NCBI GenBank assembly: GCA_964423505.1
Contig: CAYREX010000002.1
Span: 124,001 to 188,000, forward strand
Direction of reading: 5' to 3'
Source: CAYREX01 sp964423505
GTDB taxonomy: Bacteria; Fermentibacterota; Fermentibacteria; Fermentibacterales; JCC-6
DNA length: 64,000 bases
The position numbers and the translations under genes are program-made. The notes beneath the pieces were generated by a model that worked only from the letters and a program-made list of their open reading frames with translations, did not search any database and was not told where the DNA came from. How positions within the stretch are numbered: the stretch's first letter is position 1; every line of letters begins with the position of its first letter. Positions 35,190 through 43,021 of this stretch are shown here, one piece after another.

Positions 35190-35339
35190 TCAGTCCTCGG
35201 CGAGGACTATGATCCTGTCCCCCTGCTGGAAGGTCACCGGCGTAGATTTGTCCGGACTTACGACAACCCTGTCAGGTGAAGTGGCCACGGTTTGGTGGAC
35301 AGCCTGATCGGATCTATCGTTAGACTCAGGCTGCTTCAT
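35190..35339 (-). CDS. 49-residue ORF like the tail of an RCK/CASTOR channel
   Basis: Starts with ATG that overlaps the ATPase stop (ATGA at 35336-35339), as in coupled genes. The peptide ends in VTFQQGDRIIVLAED, which resembles the last strand pair of TrkA-C/RCK domains and CASTOR/POLLUX-type ion-channel proteins. It is far too short to be one of these. Either it is the 3' remnant of a channel gene cut when the ATPase arrived, or a small coupled gene. Remnant is the simpler view. Confidence 0.45.
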   Translation of the reverse strand: MKQPESNDRSDQAVHQTVATSPDRVVVSPDKSTPVTFQQGDRIIVLAED

Positions 35340-36484
35340 CTGTTTCTTCTTCCCACCTCCAGGAAGTGGGAGGTGGGAGCCACCCGGATGCGGAGCCCCT
35401 TCACATCTCGCTCATAGGGCTCCGTCACGTTGGGACTCACGAGATAGTTCATCCCCTCGGGATAAAGTGAGCGGAAAAACCGGAGGTTCTCCGGATCGAA
35501 CCGGTCCGGGTTGATCTTGCACTCGATGGCATCCGTGGCCCCTCCTCTCCGGACGACGAAATCCACCTCGCGGCCGGACTTGTCCCGCCAGTAGGCCAGA
35601 GCCGAGGCGTCGAAGACCGCACGCAGGGAGTCCAGTACCAGGTGCTCCCACAGGGGACCGCGGTCGTCGTCGCGTAGGGTCTCCCATCCCCTCGCGTAGG
35701 CCACGAGCCCGCTGTCGAAGGCGTAGACCTTGGGGCGTCGGACGATCTCCCGTCTCCCGCCTCCCGCAAAGGGGCGGAGCAGGAAGACGGCATGTGAGAT
35801 GGACATCCCTTCCAGATAGGACTTCACGGTGTTCCGGCTGATCCCGCACTCGGAGGCGAGCTTCGAGTAATCGACCTGACCGCCGCTCTGCATGAACAGG
35901 AGGCGTAGCAGGGTCAGGAAGCCGGAGCGGTCCCGAACGCTGAACAGCTCGGCGATATCCCTCGCGAAGTAGCTGTCGATCCACTCCGCCTGATATCCCG
36001 GGATCGGGTCAGGTGCCAGCAACAGCTCCGGAAGCCCCCCCAGGAGCAATCGATGATCAAGATCCGGACCCCCGAATCCCCCCAGACACTCATCCCAGAG
36101 GACCGGGCAGAGGTAGACGGACCACTTTCTCCCCGTGAGGGAGTCCCTGAACTTGCCCGTAGCCGCCAGGGTGGAGGATCCCGTGGCCAGGATCCGCAGG
36201 GTCGGGAAGGCATCGGAGGCGATCTTCAGCACACGGCTCGGATCGGGAAGGCGGTGTACTTCGTCCAGGACCACCGTGCTCCCCGGGGGTAGAGTCCGGT
36301 AGAAGGATTCGGGATCCTCCAGGCGGCGCACCGTCGACAGCAGATCACAGTTGAGATAGACGGCATCCGGGATCGACTTCGAGAGGACGGTCTTGCCTAC
36401 TCTGCGGACTCCGGAGAGCCAGACGATGGGTCGGGTCCTCCAGGCCGATTCCAGACGCTGCTTCCAGTACGGTCGTTGGATCAT
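35336..36484 (-). CDS. DUF4143-family AAA+ ATPase, operator-controlled
   Basis: ATPase of 382 residues of the AAA_14/DUF4143 group. Walker A GVRRVGKT near residue 25, Walker B TVVLDEVHRL near 85, a winged-helix-like middle (LASECGISRNTVKSYLEGM), then the DUF4143 nuclease-like C-terminal part with YWRDKSGREVDFVVRRGG and AIECKIN, the D-ExK pattern of PD-(D/E)XK folds. I start at ATG 36484: the frame continues 12 codons upstream, but that lies within the promoter. These genes are scattered, mobile and often said to link to toxin-antitoxin-like or defence islands; here the neighbours are insertion-sequence debris. Confidence 0.85.
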   Translation of the reverse strand: MIQRPYWKQRLESAWRTRPIVWLSGVRRVGKTVLSKSIPDAVYLNCDLLSTVRRLEDPESFYRTLPPGSTVVLDEVHRLPDPSRVLKIASDAFPTLRILATGSSTLAATGKFRDSLTGRKWSVYLCPVLWDECLGGFGGPDLDHRLLLGGLPELLLAPDPIPGYQAEWIDSYFARDIAELFSVRDRSGFLTLLRLLFMQSGGQVDYSKLASECGISRNTVKSYLEGMSISHAVFLLRPFAGGGRREIVRRPKVYAFDSGLVAYARGWETLRDDDRGPLWEHLVLDSLRAVFDASALAYWRDKSGREVDFVVRRGGATDAIECKINPDRFDPENLRFFRSLYPEGMNYLVSPNVTEPYERDVKGLRIRVAPTSHFLEVGRRNR

Positions 36485-36491
36485 GGTTTCA

Positions 36492-36520
36492 TATTTAGCA
36501 TTTGGACGTCCAAATGTCAA
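36492..36520 (-). promoter_or_regulatory. Promoter of the DUF4143 ATPase gene
   Basis: On the minus strand TTGACA (36520-36515), exactly 17 bases, then TAAATA (36497-36492). Counting seven bases on puts the transcription start on or next to the A of the ATG at 36484, so the mRNA should be leaderless; no Shine-Dalgarno is present. The spacer is almost wholly a palindrome. Confidence 0.7.
36499..36516. promoter_or_regulatory. 18-bp perfect palindromic operator in the -35/-10 spacer
   Basis: CATTTGGACGTCCAAATG reads the same on both strands. It fills the spacer between the promoter boxes of the ATPase gene and overlaps the -35 by two bases, the ideal place for a repressor, possibly the ATPase's own winged-helix domain. 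Confidence 0.7.
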
Positions 36521-36593
36521 TTACGTTGCGCATCCGGTCACCCTGTTGCCTGAGGAAGAGAATACCTCTCCCCGCTCCAGCCGCAGGCGGCGC

Positions 36594-36839
36594 ATGTGGG
36601 CCATCCTTCTGAAGCGGGTGTGGAACATCGACGCTCTCAGGTGTCCCAGTTGCGGAGGTCTCATGAAAGCCATCTCGGTGATAGAGCGCCCTACGGTCAT
36701 CAGGCGCATCCTGGAGCATCCCGGCCTTTGAATGGAGGAGGAGCCCAGGCCACCGCCCGCGCCGCTCGAGCTAGTATGTGAACCTGATGCGGACTATGTT
36801 CCTTGGAGGGATGAGGTTCCTGAGATAGAGGTTGGGTGA
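36594..36839 (+). pseudogene. 3' fragment of a transposase gene (IS91/Y2-type tail), copy 2
   Basis: Second copy of the 82-codon fragment at 28783-29028, nearly identical in protein (WAILLKRVWNIDALRCPSCGG on), of exactly the same length, but with TGA at 36729-36731 in place of the Trp codon, so it is a clear pseudogene. Upstream, in frame, LLPEEENTSPRSSRRRR may be a little more of the original transposase than copy 1 keeps. Confidence 0.6.
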
Positions 36840-37030
36840 ATGAGATCTTGATCTGGGTAGGCGTATCTACGTAGAATAGTCTTTCAGTTCAGCGTTTCAT
36901 CACTGCTTATCTGGTTGATTCCGCTATGGCATTTACAATCAAGCACCGAGATTCGTGAAAATGCGCGAAAACGCGGGTCATCTAGCATGGTCACGGAGCG
37001 GCTCACGGAAGTAGTGTAATCCAGCTTCGT
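36840..37030. other. AT-rich gene-free stretch
   Basis: About 190 bases of lower GC, with no recognised promoter or gene, between the transposase fragment and the DUF1576 gene. The composition shift starts here and continues to about 38750. Confidence 0.5.
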
Positions 37031-38332
37031 TTGTTTACAAAAGCCGAAATCACCGGTCTTTACTCTAGGAGGGAACCCATAGCCAGCCGCAATGGAACTC
37101 TGCTGATCATCCTTCTTCTGATCATCATTGGCTTTGCCGTCACCGGAATCATGGCCGACGGACCCGGAAGGGCATTCTCCGGCTTTACCCAGCTTCAGTT
37201 TCAGCCGGCCAGGCTGATAAGCGACTTCACTGAAAGCAAGGGCATCGGTGCAGCCCTTCTGAACTCCGCCGCTGTGGGCGCGGTGGGACTTGCCTTCATA
37301 ACCTGTGCAGGCGTGAGACTATCCGGACCAACATTTGCCGCTGTGCTGACCATGATGGGATTCGCCCTGTTCGGTAAGACTCCTTTGAATATCACACCGG
37401 TGATCCTTGGTGTTCTTCTGGCGGGAAAGGCAATAGGGAGAAAACCCTCGGAGTACATGATCATCGCCCTTTTCGGAACGGCCCTGGGACCGATAGTGTC
37501 CCTGGTCGCCTTCGAGATGGGTTTATCTGGCCTTTCCGGCGTTGCAGTGGGTGTTGCCGCAGGTTTGGCCACCGGTTTCCTGCTCCCCTCCCTGGCAGTG
37601 GCAATGCTGCACTTTCACCAGGGATACAACCTCTACAACCTGGGCATGACATGCGGCTTTTTTGCATTGTTCGCCGCATCACTGGCAAGGGCCGGGGGTC
37701 ATGAGTTCCAGGGGATCATGCAATGGCATACCGGAAACCAGCCCATACTGGTTCTCCTGGTTCCGGTGATGTCCGCAGGCCTTATCATGGCAGCCATGAT
37801 ATCCGGCGGCTGGGGAAGCTTCCGCAGCATGATGGCCATTCAGAAACACTCGGGAAGACTTCCATCGGACTTCATGGACATGGAATCAATGTCGGGAGCC
37901 CTGCTCAATGCAGGTCTTGTGGGGCTGGCAGGATCCGGTTACATCCTTCTGGTGGGCGGTGACTTCAACGGCCCGACCCTGGGCGGTCTGCTGACTATCA
38001 TAGGATTCGGAGCCTTTGGAACTCATCTAAGGAACTCATGGCCGGTGGTGGTCGGGGTGGTGATGGCCGCCCTGCTGTTCGGAAAACCCCTGACCGCTCC
38101 CGGGGTTATGCTGGCGGCGATATTCTGCACAACTCTGGGTCCCCTTGCAGGTAAGTTCGGCATACTGATCGGTATGACCGCCGGCTTCATCCATCTGTTC
38201 ATGGTCTATCAGACCGGCTCATGGCAGGGGACAATAAATCTATACAACAATGGGTTTGCAGGTGGCCTGACCGCCACTTTCATCGTTTCGGTCATTGCAT
38301 GGTATGAGACCAGGTCATCGAGTTCAAGCTGA
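37031..38332 (+). CDS. DUF1576-family polytopic membrane protein
   Basis: A 433-residue integral membrane protein with some ten hydrophobic segments in two similar halves. Each half has a GPTFAAVLTMMGFALFGK-like or GPTLGGLLTIIGFGAFGT block and a HQGYNLYNLGMT- or INLYNNGFAGG-like block, so it is an internal duplication typical of DUF1576. Transport function is likely but unproven. The only standard start is TTG 37031, which has a poor ribosome site; AGGAGGG at 37067-37073 is instead well placed for an ATA codon at 37079, 16 codons in. GC and codon use differ from the core genes (few ATA and more mixed Ile codons), which suggests transfer. Confidence 0.75.
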   Translation: MFTKAEITGLYSRREPIASRNGTLLIILLLIIIGFAVTGIMADGPGRAFSGFTQLQFQPARLISDFTESKGIGAALLNSAAVGAVGLAFITCAGVRLSGPTFAAVLTMMGFALFGKTPLNITPVILGVLLAGKAIGRKPSEYMIIALFGTALGPIVSLVAFEMGLSGLSGVAVGVAAGLATGFLLPSLAVAMLHFHQGYNLYNLGMTCGFFALFAASLARAGGHEFQGIMQWHTGNQPILVLLVPVMSAGLIMAAMISGGWGSFRSMMAIQKHSGRLPSDFMDMESMSGALLNAGLVGLAGSGYILLVGGDFNGPTLGGLLTIIGFGAFGTHLRNSWPVVVGVVMAALLFGKPLTAPGVMLAAIFCTTLGPLAGKFGILIGMTAGFIHLFMVYQTGSWQGTINLYNNGFAGGLTATFIVSVIAWYETRSSSSS

Positions 38333-38354
38333 TACTTGTTAGGAGTGAAGGGTA

Positions 38355-38753
38355 ATGAAAAAACAAAGACAGGAACTGATCCTGAACCTCATAGGAGAGA
38401 TAACAAACTATCTTCTGAACGCTGATCCCCGGAGGATAGTAATATCGCTTCATCAGGAGGAGGACGGGTTGCATCTGTCGGTACTCGACGACAGCCCTCA
38501 CAGCGATGAGGAACTGAAGATACTCGACAGCTCACTGAACAGTGAGAAAAGACCCGAACTTGCCGCTTACTACGGCGCCATGACAGGCCATGACTTGCCG
38601 GGCTACGCAAGGTTGAACCTCATTGGGTGGCAGGTGAAGCACTCTGACGTCTCCAGAACCCAGTGCGGTATCAAGATAGACATCTGGCTCGGTGGAGACC
38701 GCTTCCAGAACGACCAGTTCACCATTCCGGTCAAGGAGGATGAGAAGTCCTGA
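38355..38753 (+). CDS. Unknown protein coupled to DUF1576 gene
   Basis: A 132-residue soluble acidic protein, not recognised. It has alternating short helices and strands (NLIGEITNYLLNADPRRIVISL, then GLHLSVLDDSPHSDEELKILD) and ends in a charged tail; the ISLHQEEDGLHLSVLDD stretch recalls GHKL-type folds but I see no nucleotide motif. It begins 22 bases after the DUF1576 gene and shares its lower-GC composition, so the two probably moved together and work together. Confidence 0.6.
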   Translation: MKKQRQELILNLIGEITNYLLNADPRRIVISLHQEEDGLHLSVLDDSPHSDEELKILDSSLNSEKRPELAAYYGAMTGHDLPGYARLNLIGWQVKHSDVSRTQCGIKIDIWLGGDRFQNDQFTIPVKEDEKS

Positions 38754-38871
38754 CCAGATAGCTTTCAACGGGAACTCGAGACAAGAACCGGGAAAGTGCT
38801 GTTCTCAGCAGGCGGTGCGCGGAACTGGATGTCCTCCAACTGCGTGGATCTGGGTGCCCATCGACACGTAG

Positions 38872-39252
38872 TCAGCTGCGGATGAAGTCCCAGGCGGCGT
38901 CCATGTCGGAGACGTCGAAGTACTTCTCCTCGAGCCTCTCTCCGGGGCGGCCGAACACAGCGTTGTCTCCCCTGACCAGGAGCCTCGTCAGGCCGCTGTG
39001 CCCAACGACCGCTATGCGTCCGATGTTCTCCATGTGCCCGAGGGCGTAGCGCCCGTCCTCGACGAACGCGACGGTGCTGGTCCTTCCCAGGTCCATCCTG
39101 TCGAGCTTCAGGAGGATGTCTACCTTGTCGTGCCCCTGTGACAGCTGCTCCTCGAAGGCGTCACGGCAGGCTTCGAAATCAGACTTGGTATACCCGCCCT
39201 CTATCTCCACGGCGAGAACACCGTTTCCGCTACCGTCCAGAATCCGAAGCAT
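38872..39252 (-). CDS. SpoIIAA-like STAS-domain protein
   Basis: A 126-residue protein of the SpoIIAA-like/STAS family (SEC14-like fold). Typical parts are VLAVEIEGGYTKSDFEACRDAFEEQL at residues 12-37, IGRIAVVGHSGLTRLL and the ending EEKYFDVSDMDAAWDFIRS. GGGAGG lies upstream of the ATG. A single-gene unit facing away from the iron-regulator gene. Role unknown; such proteins are thought to bind small lipids or act as anti-anti-sigma-like partners. Confidence 0.75.
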   Translation of the reverse strand: MLRILDGSGNGVLAVEIEGGYTKSDFEACRDAFEEQLSQGHDKVDILLKLDRMDLGRTSTVAFVEDGRYALGHMENIGRIAVVGHSGLTRLLVRGDNAVFGRPGERLEEKYFDVSDMDAAWDFIRS

Positions 39253-39378
39253 TGCTCCTCCCTTCGACCGGCTGATTCGGAGCCGTCATCTCTCCCTGAC
39301 TGCACGATAACTCATTACAGGATGCGTCGCTATCCCCTAACTCCTGAGCATGCTGCTCCCACGGCCTCCGCACGGGGG

Positions 39379-39407
39379 CTTGACGAATCGGTTGCCCGGA
39401 ATAGTTT
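39379..39407 (+). promoter_or_regulatory. Promoter of the feo operon
   Basis: TTGACG at 39379-39384, 17-base spacer, then AGTTTA at 39402-39407 (or TAGTTT with 16). The -35 is good, the -10 weak. The candidate operator at 39404-39419 overlaps its downstream end. Confidence 0.5.
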
Positions 39408-39419
39408 AGTTGCGTCTAA
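39404..39419. promoter_or_regulatory. Candidate iron-regulator operator
   Basis: TTTAG, six bases, CTAAA: an inverted repeat at the -10/+1 region of the feo promoter. It resembles half-sites of DtxR/MntR-family operators (TTAG..CTAA), so autorepression under high iron is likely. Confidence 0.5.
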
Positions 39420-39434
39420 AAATGAAGGAGCAGC

Positions 39435-39908
39435 ATGGAGCTGAGCGCCAGCCTAGAGGACTATCTGGAGACGATACTCGAGATAGTAAGCGACAAGGGC
39501 GGGGCCAGGGCCACGGAGATCGCCAGGAAGCGCAGCGTGGCCAACTCCTCGGTCACCTCCGCCATCCACAGCCTGGTCGAACTGGGGCTCGTGAATCACA
39601 GGCCGTACGACGTCATCACCCTCACGGAGAAGGGGGAGGAGGTGGCCAGGGCGGTCGCGGAGCGACACTCGGTCTTCAGCGACTTCCTGGTCGAGGTCCT
39701 CGCCCTGGACCGGCAGACGGCCGAGGAGTGCGCATGCAGGATAGAGCACGTGATCCCGGAGGAGGTTGTCCGTCGCTTCACACTCTACCTCGACTCGGAG
39801 AAGAAGTGCCGCTACCGCGGCAGGAAGTGGGTGGAGGGGCGCGGCTTCGTGTGCGGTCGCGAGGAGCATGAGAGGCTGAGCGGCGGTGACGACGATGCGC
39901 AGGGGTAG
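39435..39908 (+). CDS. DtxR/MntR-family metal-dependent repressor
   Basis: A 157-residue regulator. Winged-helix domain at 1-65 (SLEDYLETILEI, RATEIARKRSVANSSVTSAIHSLVELGLV), then the dimerisation and metal-binding domain with ECACRIEHVIPEEVVRRFTLYL, holding the usual Cys/Glu/His ligands. The C-terminal Cys pair (KKCRYRGRKW, VCGREEHERL) is an addition. AAGGAG lies five bases before the ATG. First gene of the feo operon, so iron is the likely effector. The next gene starts within its end. Confidence 0.88.
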   Translation: MELSASLEDYLETILEIVSDKGGARATEIARKRSVANSSVTSAIHSLVELGLVNHRPYDVITLTEKGEEVARAVAERHSVFSDFLVEVLALDRQTAEECACRIEHVIPEEVVRRFTLYLDSEKKCRYRGRKWVEGRGFVCGREEHERLSGGDDDAQG

Positions 39909-40164
39909 GCGGGGAAGGCGTCATGTCCCGAGGGGGCGCCCCAGGCTATCGGACATCCGCCCGGGGCGAAGGGCGCGCATAGTGTCCGTCGAGGGCGGCC
40001 GGGGGATGCGGGAGCGAATGAACGGGATGGGCCTGTTCATGGGCACGGAGGTCACCGTAGAGCAGGCGCAGGGCGACGAGGGCATGATGGTCATCGGCAT
40101 CGGGAGCGGCAGGCTGATGGTCTGCGGCCGGATGGCCAGGAGGATAGTCGTCGAGGAGGTCTAG
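39895..40164 (+). CDS. feoA: FeoA-domain protein 1
   Basis: SH3-like FeoA protein of 89 residues. After a basic, Arg/Gly-rich N-terminal tail, RLSDIRPGRRARIVSVEGG and RMNGMGLFMGTEVTVEQ match the family, as does LMVCGRMARRIVV at the end. ATG 39895 is taken as the start; a GTG three codons earlier is possible. The gene overlaps the regulator gene by 14 bases. Expected to bind FeoB and affect its GTPase or gating. Confidence 0.85.
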   Translation: MRRGRRGRRHVPRGRPRLSDIRPGRRARIVSVEGGRGMRERMNGMGLFMGTEVTVEQAQGDEGMMVIGIGSGRLMVCGRMARRIVVEEV

Positions 40165-40216
40165 ACCCCGCCCGGGAGTCTGACCCGCACATTCCCGGAC
40201 ACCGGAGGATGATCGG

Positions 40217-40450
40217 ATGAAGGTCGGAGAGCTCGAGGTAGGGGATACGGCCGAGGTGACCGGCTTCGAGAGCGGGAGCCGGGAGTACAGGCACAAGCTC
40301 ATGCGGATGGGGCTGGTGAGGGGCTGCAGATTCCGGCTCGTCCGCAGGGCCCCGCTGGGTGACCCGGTGGAGATAGAGTTGGGCTCCCACAGGCTGACAC
40401 TGCGCAGGGTCGAGGCGGATGTCCTCAGGGTGGAGCGCGACGGGGGATGA
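40217..40450 (+). CDS. feoA: FeoA-domain protein 2
   Basis: Second FeoA, 77 residues: MKVGELEVGDTAEVTGFESG, then HKLMRMGLVRGCRFRLVRRAPLGDPVEIEL, the complete SH3-like fold without the basic tail of the first copy. GGAGG lies upstream of the ATG at 40217. Its TGA overlaps the ATG of feoB (ATGATG), which shows tight coupling, so this copy is probably the direct FeoB partner. Confidence 0.9.
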   Translation: MKVGELEVGDTAEVTGFESGSREYRHKLMRMGLVRGCRFRLVRRAPLGDPVEIELGSHRLTLRRVEADVLRVERDGG

Positions 40451-42753
40451 TGGACCGGGAATCCTCAGACATCCGAATAGCCGTCGCCGGGAACCCGAAC
40501 GTTGGCAAGACGACGCTCCTGAACGCCCTGACCGGCTCCCGGCAGCGGGTGGGCAACTGGCCGGGCGTGACGGTCGAGAAGCTTGTCGGCCTCTACAGGC
40601 AAGACGGCCGGAGCGTGCACGTCACGGACCTGCCCGGCATCTACTCCTTCACCGCGTTCTCCATGGACGAGACCATCGCAAGGCGCTTTATACTGGAGGA
40701 GCGCCCGGACGTAATAGTCAACATCCTGGACGCCACGAACCTGGAGAGGAACCTCTTCCTCACCACCCAGCTCCTGGAGATGAAGGTCCCCATGGTGGTG
40801 GCGCTGAACATGGTCGACCTGGCCAGGCGCCGGCGCATCCATGTAGAGGTAGACCATCTGGCGAGGCACCTGGGCTGTCCGGTCGTCCCGATAGTCGCCT
40901 CGAGGGGCGAGGGGCTGGACAACCTCCGGGCGGCAATCCTCGACATCGCCGACACCGGCCGGGTACCCTCCACGGACGTGGCATACGACTCGGAGCTGGA
41001 GGAGGCGGTGGAGCCCCTCATGCGCTCCGTGGCCGGCATCGCCGGCGAGAGGGGGGTCGACGCCAGGTGGCTGGCGCTCAGGCTCCTCGAGGGGGACGAG
41101 TACGCCCGCTCCCTCTGCGGCGACAGGGTCCCGGAGGACATCCTGGAGAGGGAGACCTCCAGGGTCGAGCGGCACGTGGGCGACGAGATGGACATCATAC
41201 TCGCAGACGGACGCTACGGCTTCATCCACGGGCTGGCCAGGGACGTCATCAACCGGACCGACGAGATACGCAGGACGGTTTCCGACAGGCTGGACAGGGT
41301 GATGCTCAACAGGGTCCTGGGGATACCCATCTTCCTGGGCATCATGTACCTGGTCTTCGTCGGCACCATCCAGCTCGGCAACCCGTTCATAGACTTCTTC
41401 GACATGCTCTTCGGCACCATCCTGGTGGACGGCCTCGGCGTCCTCCTCACGTCGATAGGCTCACCGGACTTCCTCGTCGCTCTCCTCGCCGACGGAGTGG
41501 GCGGCGGCCTGCAGACGGTGGCGACCTTCATCCCGCCGATATTCCTGATATTCCTCTTCCTCTCCATCCTGGAGGACTCAGGGTACATGGCCAGGGCGGC
41601 CTTCGTGATGGACAGGTTGCTTAGGGCGGTCGGTCTGCCGGGCAAGGCCTTCATACCGATGCTGGTCGGCTTCGGTTGCAACGTCCCTGCGATAATGGCC
41701 ACCAGGACGCTGGAGAACGACAGGGACCGGATACTGACCATCATGATGAACCCGTTCATGTCGTGCGGCGCCAGGCTCCCGGTCTACGCCCTCTTCGTGG
41801 CGGCGTTCTTCCCCGGTGGTGGCGGCATTGTCCTCTTCAGCCTCTACATGACCGGGATCCTCCTGGCGATAGCCACCGGGCTGCTGCTCAAGCGGACCAT
41901 CCTCAGGGGCGAGGTCTCCACGTTCGTCATGGAGCTCCCTCCCTACCACATGCCGACCGTGAACGGGATAATGCACCATACCCTCACCAGGCTCCGGGAT
42001 TTCATGCTCAGGGCGGGAAAGGTGATAGTGGTCGTGGTGGTCCTCCTCACGCTGCTCAGCTCCGTCGGGACCGATCTCTCCTTCGGGGTGACGGACCCGG
42101 AGGACTCGCTGCTCGCCACGGTCAGCAGGGCTATCTCGCCGGTGTTCCGCCCGATGGGGATATCCGGCGACAACTGGCCCGCGGCTGTCGGGCTCTTCTC
42201 CGGCATCTTCGCCAAGGAGGCGGTGATAGGCTCGCTGGACAATCTCTACTCCACCATGCACGGGCAGCCTCCGGCTGACCCGGAGGGTGAGGTCTTCGAC
42301 CTCTGGGAAGGCATCGGTGAGGCCTTCGCGGCGATACCGGAGGGCTTCGCCGACCTCGGCCGTGGCGTGAGCGACCCCGTAGAGGAAGCTCCCGGAAGCG
42401 GAGGGGAGGGGACGGAGCAGCTCGGGGTTTCGGCCGGCACCTTCGATGCCATGAGGAGGCACTTCGACGGACCGCTTGGCGCCTACACCTATCTGCTGTT
42501 CGTGCTCATCTACGCGCCGTGCGTGGCCGTGATGGCGACCATCTACAGGGAGGCCGGCCCTAGATGGGCGGTCCTCAGCACACTCTACCTGACGGCGCTA
42601 GCCTGGATAGTCAGCACCATCTTCTACCAGCTCGCCACCATCGAATCGCACCCCCTGAGCTCGCTCGTCTGGGTCGGCATCGGGGTGGCGGGACTGCTGG
42701 GGATCTGGGCCTCCCTCAGGGCCCTGGGCCGTAGCGGCCGGATGGCCGCATGA
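40447..42753 (+). CDS. feoB: Ferrous iron transporter FeoB
   Basis: Membrane GTPase-linked Fe(II) importer of 768 residues. N-terminal G domain with GNPNVGKTT (G1, residues 15-23), DLPGIYSF (G3) and NMVD (G4), a helical GDI-like domain, then two Gate regions and about ten membrane segments (GCNVPAIMATRTLENDRDR is the classic block with the conserved Cys). A long loop at about 610-660 (GQPPADPEGEVFD region) is variable. Starts at ATG 40447 or the adjacent 40450. Followed by a coupled FeoC-like gene. Confidence 0.97.
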   Translation: MMDRESSDIRIAVAGNPNVGKTTLLNALTGSRQRVGNWPGVTVEKLVGLYRQDGRSVHVTDLPGIYSFTAFSMDETIARRFILEERPDVIVNILDATNLERNLFLTTQLLEMKVPMVVALNMVDLARRRRIHVEVDHLARHLGCPVVPIVASRGEGLDNLRAAILDIADTGRVPSTDVAYDSELEEAVEPLMRSVAGIAGERGVDARWLALRLLEGDEYARSLCGDRVPEDILERETSRVERHVGDEMDIILADGRYGFIHGLARDVINRTDEIRRTVSDRLDRVMLNRVLGIPIFLGIMYLVFVGTIQLGNPFIDFFDMLFGTILVDGLGVLLTSIGSPDFLVALLADGVGGGLQTVATFIPPIFLIFLFLSILEDSGYMARAAFVMDRLLRAVGLPGKAFIPMLVGFGCNVPAIMATRTLENDRDRILTIMMNPFMSCGARLPVYALFVAAFFPGGGGIVLFSLYMTGILLAIATGLLLKRTILRGEVSTFVMELPPYHMPTVNGIMHHTLTRLRDFMLRAGKVIVVVVVLLTLLSSVGTDLSFGVTDPEDSLLATVSRAISPVFRPMGISGDNWPAAVGLFSGIFAKEAVIGSLDNLYSTMHGQPPADPEGEVFDLWEGIGEAFAAIPEGFADLGRGVSDPVEEAPGSGGEGTEQLGVSAGTFDAMRRHFDGPLGAYTYLLFVLIYAPCVAVMATIYREAGPRWAVLSTLYLTALAWIVSTIFYQLATIESHPLSSLVWVGIGVAGLLGIWASLRALGRSGRMAA

Positions 42754-42989
42754 GCGCTGAGCGGCCGTCGGCCAGGATATCGGAGCTGCTGGAGCGGGGA
42801 GGGGTGCTCTCCCTCCGCGAGCTGGCGGATTCGCTCCGAATGGACCCGGAGGCGCTCGAGCCGCTCATGGACCTCCTCCTGAGGAGAGGGAAGGTGGAGA
42901 TGGTGGCGTCGGGCTGCCCGAAGGGCTCATGCGCCGGCTGCACCTGCGCCGACAGGGCCGGCATGCTGCTCTACCGCCTCCCAGACTGA
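42750..42989 (+). CDS. feoC: FeoC-like winged-helix protein with Cys cluster
   Basis: A 79-residue protein that overlaps feoB by four bases (ATGA). The N-terminal winged-helix part (ISELLERGGVLSLRELADSLRMDPEALEPLMDLLLRRGKVE) is followed by CPKGSCAGCTCADRAG, a four-Cys cluster like the iron-sulfur site of FeoC. It probably tunes FeoB activity or stability by sensing iron or oxygen. Confidence 0.85.
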   Translation: MSAERPSARISELLERGGVLSLRELADSLRMDPEALEPLMDLLLRRGKVEMVASGCPKGSCAGCTCADRAGMLLYRLPD

Positions 42990-43021
42990 GCGAGACCCCG
43001 GCCACCCCGCAAGTCACCCCG

